Part shown: in pieces, positions 1-8,166 of the stretch | Layout: every line of letters begins with the position of its first letter | Position numbering within the stretch: the stretch's first letter is position 1 | Origin: Njordibacter sp028825405 | Lineage (GTDB): Bacteria; Pseudomonadota; Gammaproteobacteria; Pseudomonadales; Balneatricaceae | Direction: 5' to 3' | DNA length: 64,000 nt | Assembly: GCF_047730065.1 (NCBI RefSeq) | Contig: NZ_CP159829.1 | Coordinates: 2,108,001-2,172,000 of the forward strand | Program-made: the position numbers and the translations under genes | The notes under the pieces: generated by a model | Database searches by the model: none | What the model was told of the DNA's origin: nothing | The model's input: the letters and a program-made list of their open reading frames with translations, nothing else

Positions 1-84
1 CGCTCTGCCCATTGCATATTGAAACAGCTGGTTACCCAAACCACCCAACAAACGTACGTACACAGCATGTTTAATGCCGCCCAT
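1..84 (-). CDS. Alpha-1,2-fucosyltransferase-like glycosyltransferase (GT11), N-terminal part only
   Basis: The window cuts this gene; only its first 28 codons are present. They read VRLLGGLGNQLFQYAMGRA after a short leader, matching the GG-x-GNQ-x-FQYA N-terminal motif of glycosyltransferase family 11, which binds GDP-fucose. I chose the ATG at 84 because GAGG precedes it at normal spacing; an ATG at 90 is in the same frame. The gene overlaps the 3' end of manC by 14 bp, so it is the next gene of the same leftward polysaccharide operon. Family membership rests on this one motif. The donor could be GDP-fucose or another GDP-6-deoxy sugar, which fits gmd upstream. Confidence 0.65.
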   Translation of the reverse strand, partial: MGGIKHAVYVRLLGGLGNQLFQYAMGRA

Positions 85-1498
85 AAACATCCTCTAAACG
101 CTCAATGTCATCCTCTCCCAAATAACTACCCGATTGTACTTCAACCAAGTGCAGTGGCTCATGAGTTTCATTGGCTAAACAGTGCACTGAACCCTTGGGG
201 ATGTAAATGGAGTCGTTGGCATTAAGCAGATAATCTTCTCCATCCACATGCACCTTAGCCTCGCCTTGCACGACGACCCAATGTTCAGCTCGAAATTGAT
301 GCCGCTGCAGGCTTAATCGTGCCCCAGGTTTAACACTGATGCGCTTTACTTGGTAGTTAGGTCCACTATCAACACTGTCATAACTACCCCACGGGCGATA
401 TACCTCTCGTTGATGACTCAATTCGTTTCGCCCAGCTAATTTGGCCACTAGCTCTTTGACCTGCTGCGCTTGGTTAAGTTTCGCTACTAGCACTGCATCT
501 TTAGTCTCAATAATGGCAATGTCTTCCATACCCAACACAGCAAGCAAACGGCTATCAGCTTTAAGCAAACAGTTGTGGCTATCCATGGCCACCACATCAC
601 CTTGTTTGACATTGCCGCATTCGTCCTTCGCATTAGCTTGCCAAAGAGACTGCAAATCACCCACATCACTCCATCCGCAAGCCACCGGCACAACCACTGC
701 TTTTTGGGTCTTCTCCATAATGGCATAGTCTATGGATATACTTTCGCACTGTTCAAATTCAGCAACGGACAAACGAATAAAATCTAAATCTTTGGCAGAC
801 CCATTGAGGGCATTTTGGCACTGTTCAAGCAATGCCGGACACAGGGCTAAAGCTTCTGCCAGCAAGACACTTGGCTTGACGATGAACATGCCACTGTTCC
901 ACAAATAGTCACCTGAATCTAAGTAAGCTTGGGCCACAGCTACATTGGGCTTTTCGACGAATTTCTCTACACCAAAGCCATTCAGCACAGTATCACCACA
1001 ATGAATATAGCCATAGCCTGTGCAAGCAAAGCTAGGCGTAATGCCCAAAGTGACTATAAACCCTGCAACAGCTAATGCATGAGCTGAACTTAAAGCGGCA
1101 TGAAAGGCTGGCACATCAACAATATCGTGATCGGCAGACAGCACCAACATGGGCTCGTCTATATCCATCTGCTGTAAACGCAAGGCGGCTATAATGACTG
1201 CAGGAGCAGTATTACGGCCCATAGGCTCTAATATGACATCGGCGTCTTGGCCCAGGCTACGCAACTGTTCTGCTGCCAAAAACCGGTGATCCTGATTACA
1301 AATAAGCTGACTATTGACTTGGTCTAGCCCACGCAACCGCGCAAACGTCTGTTGCAACATGGTGTGCTCGTGATTGTTGTCCACCAACACTTGATACTGC
1401 TTAGCGTAGGATGCTCGAGACAAAGGCCACAAGCGGCTACCCACCCCCCCAGACATGACCACCGGAGCAAAAACCAAAGGCGATTTTAAAATAATCAT
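71..1498 (-). CDS. manC: Mannose-1-phosphate guanylyltransferase / mannose-6-phosphate isomerase
   Basis: Cytoplasmic bifunctional enzyme that makes GDP-mannose from mannose-1-phosphate and GTP, with a C-terminal type II phosphomannose isomerase cupin. The N-terminal nucleotidyltransferase signature is PVVMSGGVGSRLWPLSR at residues 12-28, followed by EPMGRNTAPA near residue 90 and FVEKPN near 180. The cupin half (from about 365) carries RPWGSYDSVD and QRHQFRAEHWVVVQG. At 475 residues it has the usual length of the ManC/CpsB/AlgA family. It directly follows the aminotransferase gene with no spacer, so they are probably cotranscribed, and it supplies the substrate for Gmd encoded upstream. Confidence 0.95.
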   Translation of the reverse strand: MIILKSPLVFAPVVMSGGVGSRLWPLSRASYAKQYQVLVDNNHEHTMLQQTFARLRGLDQVNSQLICNQDHRFLAAEQLRSLGQDADVILEPMGRNTAPAVIIAALRLQQMDIDEPMLVLSADHDIVDVPAFHAALSSAHALAVAGFIVTLGITPSFACTGYGYIHCGDTVLNGFGVEKFVEKPNVAVAQAYLDSGDYLWNSGMFIVKPSVLLAEALALCPALLEQCQNALNGSAKDLDFIRLSVAEFEQCESISIDYAIMEKTQKAVVVPVACGWSDVGDLQSLWQANAKDECGNVKQGDVVAMDSHNCLLKADSRLLAVLGMEDIAIIETKDAVLVAKLNQAQQVKELVAKLAGRNELSHQREVYRPWGSYDSVDSGPNYQVKRISVKPGARLSLQRHQFRAEHWVVVQGEAKVHVDGEDYLLNANDSIYIPKGSVHCLANETHEPLHLVEVQSGSYLGEDDIERLEDVYGRH

Positions 1499-2593
1499 TT
1501 AAGCGTAGAAGTCCTTCACCACATCACATATACGGGTAATATCAGCATCTGTTAATTGATTAGACGAGGGCAGCCACAAGCCATTTTTACCAATATTTTC
1601 AGCGATGGGAAAACTGCCGGCAAGATCATAAACCTTTTGTTGTGTAATCGGGGGGTACATCACCCGAGTGCCAATCAATTCGGTCTTTAGGTAGGCTCCT
1701 AAAGCTTCTCTTTTTTCAACCAAGGCATCAATAAACCAAGGCGTGGTAATCTTTAAGTCGTGGGCAAACAGCTTTACCTGCGGGCAGTTAGCCAACTGAT
1801 CCGCATACTGCTGCCAGATTTGTTTTTTGCGCACAACCCGGTCTGCTAACTTATCCATTTGGCACAAACCCACCACCGCTTGTAGCTCAGTGAACTTGAA
1901 GTTAAAACCCAAGCTGTCATGAATGTCATTGCCACCGCCGGCCCGGCCAAAATCTTTCAAGCGCTTTAACCTTTCTGCGACACCATCATCATTAGTGACC
2001 AATGCGCCACCTTGGCCCGTAGATATAATCTTCGGAGCAGAAAAAGAAAAACTGCCTACTAAACCTTTAGTGCCTGTATGGGCGCCATCTGGGTAGTAGC
2101 TGCCTAAGCCTTGAGCAGCATCTTCAATCAGCAGAAGACCACGCTCATCACAAAGTTTTTGAAAAGCCTCGATACCTGCCCTTGGCGCACGTCCATTAGC
2201 AGCCACCAACATAATTGCTTTGGTTTTGGCCGTAATGGCCTTTTCGACCAAGACAATATCCAAGCATAGAGTGTCTGGCTCAACGTCCACAAACACTGGC
2301 ACTGCACCAAACATCTTTAGGGAGTTAGGGCTGGCGACCATGGTGTAGTTAGGCACAATCACCTCGTCACCGGTTTCAACGCCAACTGCCATCGCGGCTA
2401 GGGTTAAGCTAATAGTGCCATTGTTCACCACCACACAATGTTTAGCCCCAGTGAACTGAGCAATGCTTTTCTCAAAGGCTTCTGTCTTTTTAAACTCAGT
2501 TAAAAAACCATCCTCATCCATATAGGCCATCAGGGCCTGTTTTTCTTCTGCGCCAAACCAAGGACGCATTTGCATAATAAATTCTTTGGCCAC
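1499..2593 (-). CDS. DegT/DnrJ/EryC1/StrS-family sugar aminotransferase (GDP-perosamine synthase-like)
   Basis: PLP-dependent aminotransferase of nucleotide-linked keto sugars. Residues around 40-60 (GAKHCVVVNNGTISL) and 85-105 form the cofactor pocket. EDAAQGLG near 157 holds the Asp and Gln that contact the PLP ring, and SFSAPKIISTGQGG near 182 holds the Schiff-base lysine, so this is an aminotransferase and not the lysine-less ColD dehydratase. The 364-residue length is typical. With gmd three genes upstream, the likely substrate is GDP-4-keto-6-deoxymannose, giving GDP-perosamine. The two cupin-type genes between them could first move the keto group, in which case a 3-amino sugar is possible. 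Confidence 0.85.
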   Translation of the reverse strand: MAKEFIMQMRPWFGAEEKQALMAYMDEDGFLTEFKKTEAFEKSIAQFTGAKHCVVVNNGTISLTLAAMAVGVETGDEVIVPNYTMVASPNSLKMFGAVPVFVDVEPDTLCLDIVLVEKAITAKTKAIMLVAANGRAPRAGIEAFQKLCDERGLLLIEDAAQGLGSYYPDGAHTGTKGLVGSFSFSAPKIISTGQGGALVTNDDGVAERLKRLKDFGRAGGGNDIHDSLGFNFKFTELQAVVGLCQMDKLADRVVRKKQIWQQYADQLANCPQVKLFAHDLKITTPWFIDALVEKREALGAYLKTELIGTRVMYPPITQQKVYDLAGSFPIAENIGKNGLWLPSSNQLTDADITRICDVVKDFYA

Positions 2594-2595
2594 AA

Positions 2596-3003
2596 TCAGA
2601 TCCGTCTTCTGTCAACTTCAGCACCTAAATACGGGCCATTTTTAATTTCCAATACCTGAGTGCCATCCTCAATAATGTCATAACCATGGCCACCGCGAAG
2701 TAGGATTACCACATCACCTTCACTGGCATTAAATTCTGCCACTGGCTGATCTTGCAGGCCAAATATACGTGCCTTTATAGCTCCGCAGCGCACATAGAGC
2801 ACTTCCTGAGTTACCATAACTTCACGTGGCACATGATTATGCACATGGGGCTTTAATGCGGTACCTTTGTCATAACCCCAACTGCCTACTTGCACGTATT
2901 CCTGATCTTGAGAAAAAAAGTTAAGCCCATCTTTCCAAGCTTCTGCAGCAGGTATGTGGCGCGCTAATAATTGCTCGTCATCTTTGTATTCTTTAATCAT
3001 CAT
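2596..3003 (-). CDS. Cupin-fold protein of a nucleotide-sugar cluster
   Basis: Small single-domain cupin: a beta-rich sequence with KPHVHNHVPRE, TQEVLYVRCG and a C-terminal LLRGGHGYDIIEDGTQVLEIKNGPY block that resembles small cupins found in LPS and O-antigen loci. Its reaction is unknown. Isomerase or epimerase activity on a keto sugar is an inference from the neighbours. I start it at the ATG at 3003, preceded by AAAGAGAAT. An upstream ATG at 3033 and a TTG at 3045 are in frame but lack a clear ribosome site. It ends 2 bp before the aminotransferase gene starts, suggesting tight coupling. Confidence 0.75.
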   Translation of the reverse strand: MMIKEYKDDEQLLARHIPAAEAWKDGLNFFSQDQEYVQVGSWGYDKGTALKPHVHNHVPREVMVTQEVLYVRCGAIKARIFGLQDQPVAEFNASEGDVVILLRGGHGYDIIEDGTQVLEIKNGPYLGAEVDRRRI

Positions 3004-3045
3004 ATTCTCTTTATATAAAACGTCGTTACTCATTGATGCAATCAA

Positions 3046-3585
3046 TTAAACAAAAGGTGCTTTTAAGTCACGCCCAGACAAAACAGGCTCTGTCACTGGC
3101 CAATCTATCGCAATCGAAGGGTCATCCCATCGCACAGAAAATTGTTCTGCCGCATCGATATAGTCTCCATCATAAGCTAATTTGTAATGATACACTGCCA
3201 ACTCACTGCTAACATAGTAGGCATTACCACAACCTGGCGGTATGAGCACCAGTTTTTGCTGGGCTTTGTTGATTTTATAACTTTGCCAATTTAAATAGGT
3301 GGGCGAACCCTTGCGTAAATCCACCACCACCTGAGTAATTTCGCCAAACACGCAGGTCACTAACTTCCATGATTTGGAGTCACCATGAATACCCCTGAGC
3401 ACATTGTGATGAGATTGGGAAAATTTATCGTGTTTAAAAGCCACACCCTTAGGCAGTAATGCTTCTAGATCATCCTTTAAGAACGAGGTCCAAATATCAC
3501 CACGCTCATCGGTAGCTATTGAAGGCGTCACTGCATAAACGCCTGAGACGTTCTTTGATTCTAATAACTCAAAGCCAAAACTCAT
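3046..3585 (-). CDS. dTDP-4-dehydrorhamnose 3,5-epimerase-like (RfbC family) protein
   Basis: RfbC-type cupin epimerase fold. Visible family features are FKHDKFSQSHHNVLRGIHGD (the N-terminal catalytic-histidine region), the strand QVVVDLRKGSPTYLNW, and LIPPGCGNAYYV followed by a conserved tyrosine region. The 179-residue length is normal. Classical RfbC acts on dTDP-4-keto-6-deoxyglucose; here no dTDP-rhamnose genes are present and the start codon overlaps the end of gmd by 4 bp (ATGA), so a GDP-linked keto sugar is the likelier substrate. That reassignment is inference. Confidence 0.8.
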   Translation of the reverse strand: MSFGFELLESKNVSGVYAVTPSIATDERGDIWTSFLKDDLEALLPKGVAFKHDKFSQSHHNVLRGIHGDSKSWKLVTCVFGEITQVVVDLRKGSPTYLNWQSYKINKAQQKLVLIPPGCGNAYYVSSELAVYHYKLAYDGDYIDAAEQFSVRWDDPSIAIDWPVTEPVLSGRDLKAPFV

Positions 3586-4664
3586 ATGAGTTCGCTTACC
3601 ATGCGTGGCAGCGCTCCAGTAATCTGTTCGTTTTTGGCTTCTGCCAAGTCGTACTCAATCATTTCTATAACCAGCTCATCAAACGTAATCTCTGGCTCCC
3701 AGCTTAACAGCTGCTTCGCTTTGCTAGCATCACCCAGTAGCGTGTCCACTTCCGTAGGGCGAAAATACTGTGGATCTACGGCAACGATGCATTGGCCATT
3801 AGCATCATAGCCCTTTTCATCAACCCCAGTGCCTTGCCACGTCACACTCATGCCTAACTTTTTACAGCCAATTTCTACAAACTCTCGCACGCTGTGTTGT
3901 TCGCCTGTGGCAATCACAAAGTCATCGGCCTCTTCTTGCTGCAACATGAGCCACTGTATTCGCACATAGTCTTTTGCATGGCCCCAATCACGTTTGGCGT
4001 CCATGTTACCCAAGAACAAACAGTCTTGCGTGCCTAGGCTAATACGGGCTAAGGCACGGGTAATCTTTCGGGTCACGAAAGTTTCACCACGCAATGGCGA
4101 TTCATGGTTAAACAAAATACCGTTACAGGCATAAATACCATAAGCTTCACGGTAGTTTACCGTAATCCAATAGGCATACATCTTTGCCACCGCATAAGGG
4201 CTACGAGGATAAAACGGTGTTTTTTCAGTTTGTGGCACTTCCTGCACCTTGCCAAACAGTTCAGACGTAGAGGCTTGATAAAAGCGTGTTTTGTTTTCTA
4301 AACCCAAACTCCGAATCGCCTCCAGTATGCGCAGCACACCTGTGCCATCGGCATTGGCCGTGTATTCAGGCTCTTCAAAAGAAACCGCCACGTGAGACTG
4401 GGCCGCCAAATTGTAGATTTCATCAGGCTGCGTTTTTTGAACAATGCGGAAAAGACTCGAAGAATCAGTCATATCGCCATGGTGAAAATGAAATTCACAT
4501 TCACCATGGGCAGCCGCCTCAATCAGACGATCGATACGAGCTGTATTAAAGAGAGAGGAGCGGCGTTTAACGCCATGAACAATGTAGCCTTTTTGCAAAA
4601 GGAATTCTGCAAGGTAGGCACCGTCTTGACCGGTGACGCCGGTTATAAGGGCAACTTTTTTCAT
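3582..4664 (-). CDS. gmd: GDP-mannose 4,6-dehydratase
   Basis: Converts GDP-D-mannose to GDP-4-keto-6-deoxy-D-mannose, the branch point to GDP-fucose, GDP-rhamnose and GDP-perosamine. It is an extended short-chain dehydrogenase: the NADP-binding GVTGQDGAYLAEFLL is at residues 9-23, followed by the family-specific VHGVKRRSSLFNTARID. The catalytic Thr/Ser-Glu lie in QASTSELFGKVQEVPQ, and YAVAKMYAYW gives Tyr-x3-Lys. RDWGHAKDYVR and a C-terminal RPTEVDTLLGD complete the signature. Length is 360 residues. It is the first gene of the five-gene leftward block, 278 bp after wecA. Confidence 0.97.
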   Translation of the reverse strand: MKKVALITGVTGQDGAYLAEFLLQKGYIVHGVKRRSSLFNTARIDRLIEAAAHGECEFHFHHGDMTDSSSLFRIVQKTQPDEIYNLAAQSHVAVSFEEPEYTANADGTGVLRILEAIRSLGLENKTRFYQASTSELFGKVQEVPQTEKTPFYPRSPYAVAKMYAYWITVNYREAYGIYACNGILFNHESPLRGETFVTRKITRALARISLGTQDCLFLGNMDAKRDWGHAKDYVRIQWLMLQQEEADDFVIATGEQHSVREFVEIGCKKLGMSVTWQGTGVDEKGYDANGQCIVAVDPQYFRPTEVDTLLGDASKAKQLLSWEPEITFDELVIEMIEYDLAEAKNEQITGALPRMVSELI

Positions 4665-4942
4665 TTAGTGTGGCACAAGTCTTCTAAAAAGCTAATGATA
4701 CCAAATTAAACAATAGACCTCATAGAAAAACTTCTGTTTTGGTGTTTGATAAGGGTATTTATCGCACCCCAAAGACTTTGGGCGCGTTTTGTTATTTTTT
4801 GAAAAGCGTCTTTCCCCGAATGCATTTACCAGGTCTGAGTTTTTCTACTCGTATTTTGGGGCAATAGCACTCTGCCAGTTAGCGCTCTAGATTTTCTAAG
4901 GGGCACATTTCTTGGAGAGGCTTCACCTGCAATAGCAACCTG

Positions 4943-6034
4943 TTAGGTGAGGTCACGAGGCACCTTCTGGCTTCCGTCGTCCGTAACTTTAGGCGCAATA
5001 CTCCAACCTTGACGTTTTACCCAAAAGAGATAGCCTACAGTGATTAGCACAAACACTCCAGCGCTGGCAGAAGGCCAAATCAGTTGCATCAATCCACCAA
5101 GGGCCACCATCAGCAATGAAATCATGATCATAGCCAACAAGGTTTGCCGCGGGCCTAACCCTAACTCTTGCAGCATATGATGTAAGTGGGCTCGGTCTGC
5201 ATGAAAGGGCGATCTGCCCGCTCTTAAACGCTTTATAATGACCACCAATGTATCTATCACAATAAAAGCCACGCACCAGAGCACGTTCACGGGCTGCATG
5301 GCTTTATTTACACCAGAGGGGCCTCCTTGACTGAGCTCAATTAACACCCATGCCAAAATAAAGCCAATAAACATGCTGCCTGCATCTCCTAGAAATATTT
5401 TACGGTCGCTGATAATAGACAGGTTGGTGAGCAAGTAGGGCACAAGGGCTGCTGCCATCACTAATAAAAAATCCAATAAGCGGTAGTTACCACTCACACT
5501 CTCAAACACAAACACACCAATAATGGCGACCAGCGCCAAGGACCCTGTGAGTCCATCAATGCCATCGCTCATGTTAACCGCGTTAACTAAGCCAATGACA
5601 GCAAATATGGTGAACGGAATACCCCACTGGCCTAGGTGTATTTCGCCCATGCCAAACAAATCACCCAAGGATTCAACATAAACCCCCGTGCCTTTGACCA
5701 TAATGATGCAGGCAATGGTTTGAATGAGGATACGCACCCACACACCAAGTTGCTTCAGGTCATCCACTAGCCCTGCCACTAAAATGAGAGAGGCTGAGGC
5801 CAACAAGTAAAAAAGTTTATCGTGAATAGGGTAAACGGCGAGTATGGCGACTAACACGCCAACATAGATGGATAAACCACCGATCAGTGGAATGTAGCCC
5901 ACGTGCTGTTTGCGGTCAGTTGGAATATCGACTAGGTTAAAATAGATGGCAATGGGCCGCAGCACTTTAATCGCCAAAAACGCACTCACCAAAGCGATGA
6001 GGTTGGCTTGCCAAAGTTCAGCTGTGATCGACAT
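4943..6034 (-). CDS. wecA: Undecaprenyl-phosphate GlcNAc-1-phosphate transferase
   Basis: Polytopic inner-membrane enzyme that starts O-antigen and enterobacterial-common-antigen type glycans by moving GlcNAc-1-phosphate (or a related sugar) from UDP to undecaprenyl phosphate. About ten to eleven hydrophobic segments are visible. Family motifs are LVDDLKQLG (catalytic Asp pair), NAVNMSDGIDGLTG, FLGDAGSMFIGF and HADRAHLHHML. I place the start at the ATG at 6034 (MSITAELW), which agrees with homologues; the longer reading to 6088 adds 18 unsupported residues. It lies 278 bp upstream of gmd in the same direction, so it may feed the same polysaccharide. Confidence 0.93.
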   Translation of the reverse strand: MSITAELWQANLIALVSAFLAIKVLRPIAIYFNLVDIPTDRKQHVGYIPLIGGLSIYVGVLVAILAVYPIHDKLFYLLASASLILVAGLVDDLKQLGVWVRILIQTIACIIMVKGTGVYVESLGDLFGMGEIHLGQWGIPFTIFAVIGLVNAVNMSDGIDGLTGSLALVAIIGVFVFESVSGNYRLLDFLLVMAAALVPYLLTNLSIISDRKIFLGDAGSMFIGFILAWVLIELSQGGPSGVNKAMQPVNVLWCVAFIVIDTLVVIIKRLRAGRSPFHADRAHLHHMLQELGLGPRQTLLAMIMISLLMVALGGLMQLIWPSASAGVFVLITVGYLFWVKRQGWSIAPKVTDDGSQKVPRDLT

Positions 6035-6265
6035 AAATTGAACACGTGTGGAATTAATTATCGACAATGTTAACATCGGCAAAGGCAAATAACACGAAAA
6101 ATGATTGATTCATCACTTAGCCAAACTCACTCAATACTTATTACCGTAAAAAATATGTGAAATATAGGTTTTTAAATGAGTGCTAATTTTTCCATGGATG
6201 CAAAGAGATAGACATTGGTTAAATGCAGTGTTTTAACGATGTACAGTTAAATCAGCCGTGGGACA

Positions 6266-6886
6266 TTATTCAAAGGCACTCGTATCGCCCATGCCTCGGC
6301 GCAGCACTTCAACTTCACCGTCGAGTAAGCTCACTAGTGAGGTGACTTCCATGCCGCAGTAACCACCATCGATGATCAAGTCTAGGCTATGCTCTAAGGT
6401 TTGCCTGATATCGTAAGGATCAGTTAAGGGCACGTCTTCATTGGGTAGTATTAACGAGCTACTTAGCATGGGCTCACCCAATTCCTTTAACAGCGCTATG
6501 GCAATGGCATTGTCTGGCACCCGCAGGCCGATGGTTTTCTTTTTAGGGTGCAGGAGTTTTTTAGGCACTTCTTTACTGGCCTTTAAGATAAAGGTGTAAG
6601 CCCCAGGAGTGTGGGATTTTAGAATGCGATAGGCTTCGTTATCCACCTTGGCATAGGTGGCGATTTGGCTCAGGTCTTCACATACCAGGGTAAGGTGGTG
6701 CTTTTCGTCAAGTTGGCGTATTTGCTTAAGGCGGTCTACAGCTTTTTTGTCACCTAGGTGGCACGCAATGGCGTAGGCGCAATCTGTGGGGTACGCGACT
6801 ACACCGCCTTTTTGAATAATTTCGGCGGCCTGTTTAACCAGGCGAGGTTGGGGAGATTGTGCATGAATTTGAAAGAATTGGCTCAT
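6266..6886 (-). CDS. yciO: YciO-type Sua5/YrdC-family protein
   Basis: Member of the YrdC/Sua5 threonylcarbamoyl-AMP synthase superfamily. The start MSQFFQIHAQSPQPRLVKQA closely resembles E. coli YciO, as does the 206-residue length, so this is probably the YciO paralogue rather than the essential TsaC. Family residues include GGVVAYPTDCAYAI, the KQIRQLDEKHHLTL block and PGAYTFILKA. The start is the ATG at 6886; the ORF extends seven codons further but homologues begin here. It reads away from galU across a 190-bp divergent spacer. Confidence 0.88.
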   Translation of the reverse strand: MSQFFQIHAQSPQPRLVKQAAEIIQKGGVVAYPTDCAYAIACHLGDKKAVDRLKQIRQLDEKHHLTLVCEDLSQIATYAKVDNEAYRILKSHTPGAYTFILKASKEVPKKLLHPKKKTIGLRVPDNAIAIALLKELGEPMLSSSLILPNEDVPLTDPYDIRQTLEHSLDLIIDGGYCGMEVTSLVSLLDGEVEVLRRGMGDTSAFE

Positions 6887-7077
6887 AGGGTCTGTGGGAT
6901 TAGGCATCTATTTATGTTGGCAGAGACCATTGTAGTGGTTAAACTCACCGTTGAATATGTCTAATATAGGTTTATGGGCATGGGGTGGTTTTAGATTGTG
7001 CCCTTTGGTTAACGGTAGCACTGGTTAAAACTAGATAAGTTAAAAGACAATAATAGCGTATGCGCTATAAGGGAATT

Positions 7078-7962
7078 ATGAAAGCGATTATACCTGTAGC
7101 AGGTTTGGGTACCCGTATGTTACCCGCCACTAAGGCCATTCCTAAGGAAATGCTACCCATCGTGGACAAACCCATGATTCAGTACATCGTGAATGAAATT
7201 GCAGCGGCGGGTATTAAGGACATTGTACTGGTGACCCATGGCAGTAAAAATTCCATTGAGAATCATTTTGACACTCAGTTCGAGCTGGAATCTACCCTAG
7301 AAACACGGGTGAAGCGTCAGTTATTGGATGAGGTCCGCTCCATCACTCCCCCAGGGGTAAACATCATGCACATTCGCCAAGGTAAAGCCTTGGGTTTGGG
7401 CCATGCTATTTTGAGTGCTAAACCAGTGATCGGCGACGATGACTTTGTGGTGGTGCTCCCCGATGTGTTGGTTGATGACCTAAACTCGAACCCTGCCCAA
7501 GATAATTTAGCCGCCATGGTGCAGCGCTTTAACGAAAATGCCGCCTGTCAAATTATGGTTAACCCTGTGCCCAAGGAACAGGTCTCTAATTTTGGGGTGG
7601 TGGATGTGCATGGCAATGGCCTGACTAGTGGGCAGTTCGCCCGTATTCAAGCTTTAGTGGAAAAACCAGCTTTAGCAGACGCACCTAGTAATTTAGCCAT
7701 TACTGGGCGTTACGTGTTGCACAGAAATGTGTGGAAGCAGTTGGCGGCAACTTTACCTGGGGTAGGCAATGAAATTCAACTCACCGATGCCATTGCTGCT
7801 TATTTAACCGCAGGCGGTGCCATTGAGGCCTACCATATTGCCGACCGCACCTTTGATTGCGGAGATAAATTGGGCTTAGCCATGGCTTATGTGGAGCATG
7901 CCCTCAGGCACGATGGTATTGGGAAAGAGTTTGCTGAGTTTTTGCGTGGTTTGAAAGTTTAA
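7078..7962 (+). CDS. galU: UTP-glucose-1-phosphate uridylyltransferase
   Basis: Makes UDP-glucose from UTP and glucose-1-phosphate for envelope polysaccharides. N-terminal MKAIIPVAGLGTRMLPATKA carries the nucleotide-binding G-x-G-T-R and the following KEMLPIVDKPMIQYIV. QGKALGLGHAIL, VVLPDVLVD and VEKPA are also typical, and FDCGDKLGLAMAYVEHAL near the C-terminus is a GalU hallmark. I use the ATG at 7078, which has AAGGGA seven bases upstream; the ATG at 7060 has no ribosome site. Length is 294 residues. It is monocistronic here, convergent with fliC. Confidence 0.96.
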   Translation: MKAIIPVAGLGTRMLPATKAIPKEMLPIVDKPMIQYIVNEIAAAGIKDIVLVTHGSKNSIENHFDTQFELESTLETRVKRQLLDEVRSITPPGVNIMHIRQGKALGLGHAILSAKPVIGDDDFVVVLPDVLVDDLNSNPAQDNLAAMVQRFNENAACQIMVNPVPKEQVSNFGVVDVHGNGLTSGQFARIQALVEKPALADAPSNLAITGRYVLHRNVWKQLAATLPGVGNEIQLTDAIAAYLTAGGAIEAYHIADRTFDCGDKLGLAMAYVEHALRHDGIGKEFAEFLRGLKV

Positions 7963-8042
7963 ACTTTGATCTCAACATATTGAGTTACAAGGTTTTCGTA
8001 GCTGAGCGCATTTGTGATGCAGACTATGTTAGTTTTTAATGA

Positions 8043-8077
8043 CACAAAAAAATCCCCTAGCGTTAGTAGCTAGGGGT
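8043..8077 (-). terminator. Rho-independent terminator of fliC
   Basis: A perfect 8-bp inverted repeat (CCCCTAGC / GCTAGGGG, 8054-8061 and 8069-8076, 7-base loop) is followed, on the minus strand, by a run of seven T at 8046-8052. It lies 90 bp past the fliC stop and faces the end of galU. Confidence 0.85.
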
Positions 8078-8166
8078 AATAGGGTACTTCAAGAAAGGGG
8101 TCGGTCGAGGTTGCTAGCTGGGGTTGATCCTAGGCTAGCAACGCACAACTCATTGGGTTAGTGACC

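Noticed and set aside
19..225. A rightward gene at the left edge
   Set aside because: It lies opposite manC and the GT11 start, which have clear family motifs; no recognisable protein is encoded.
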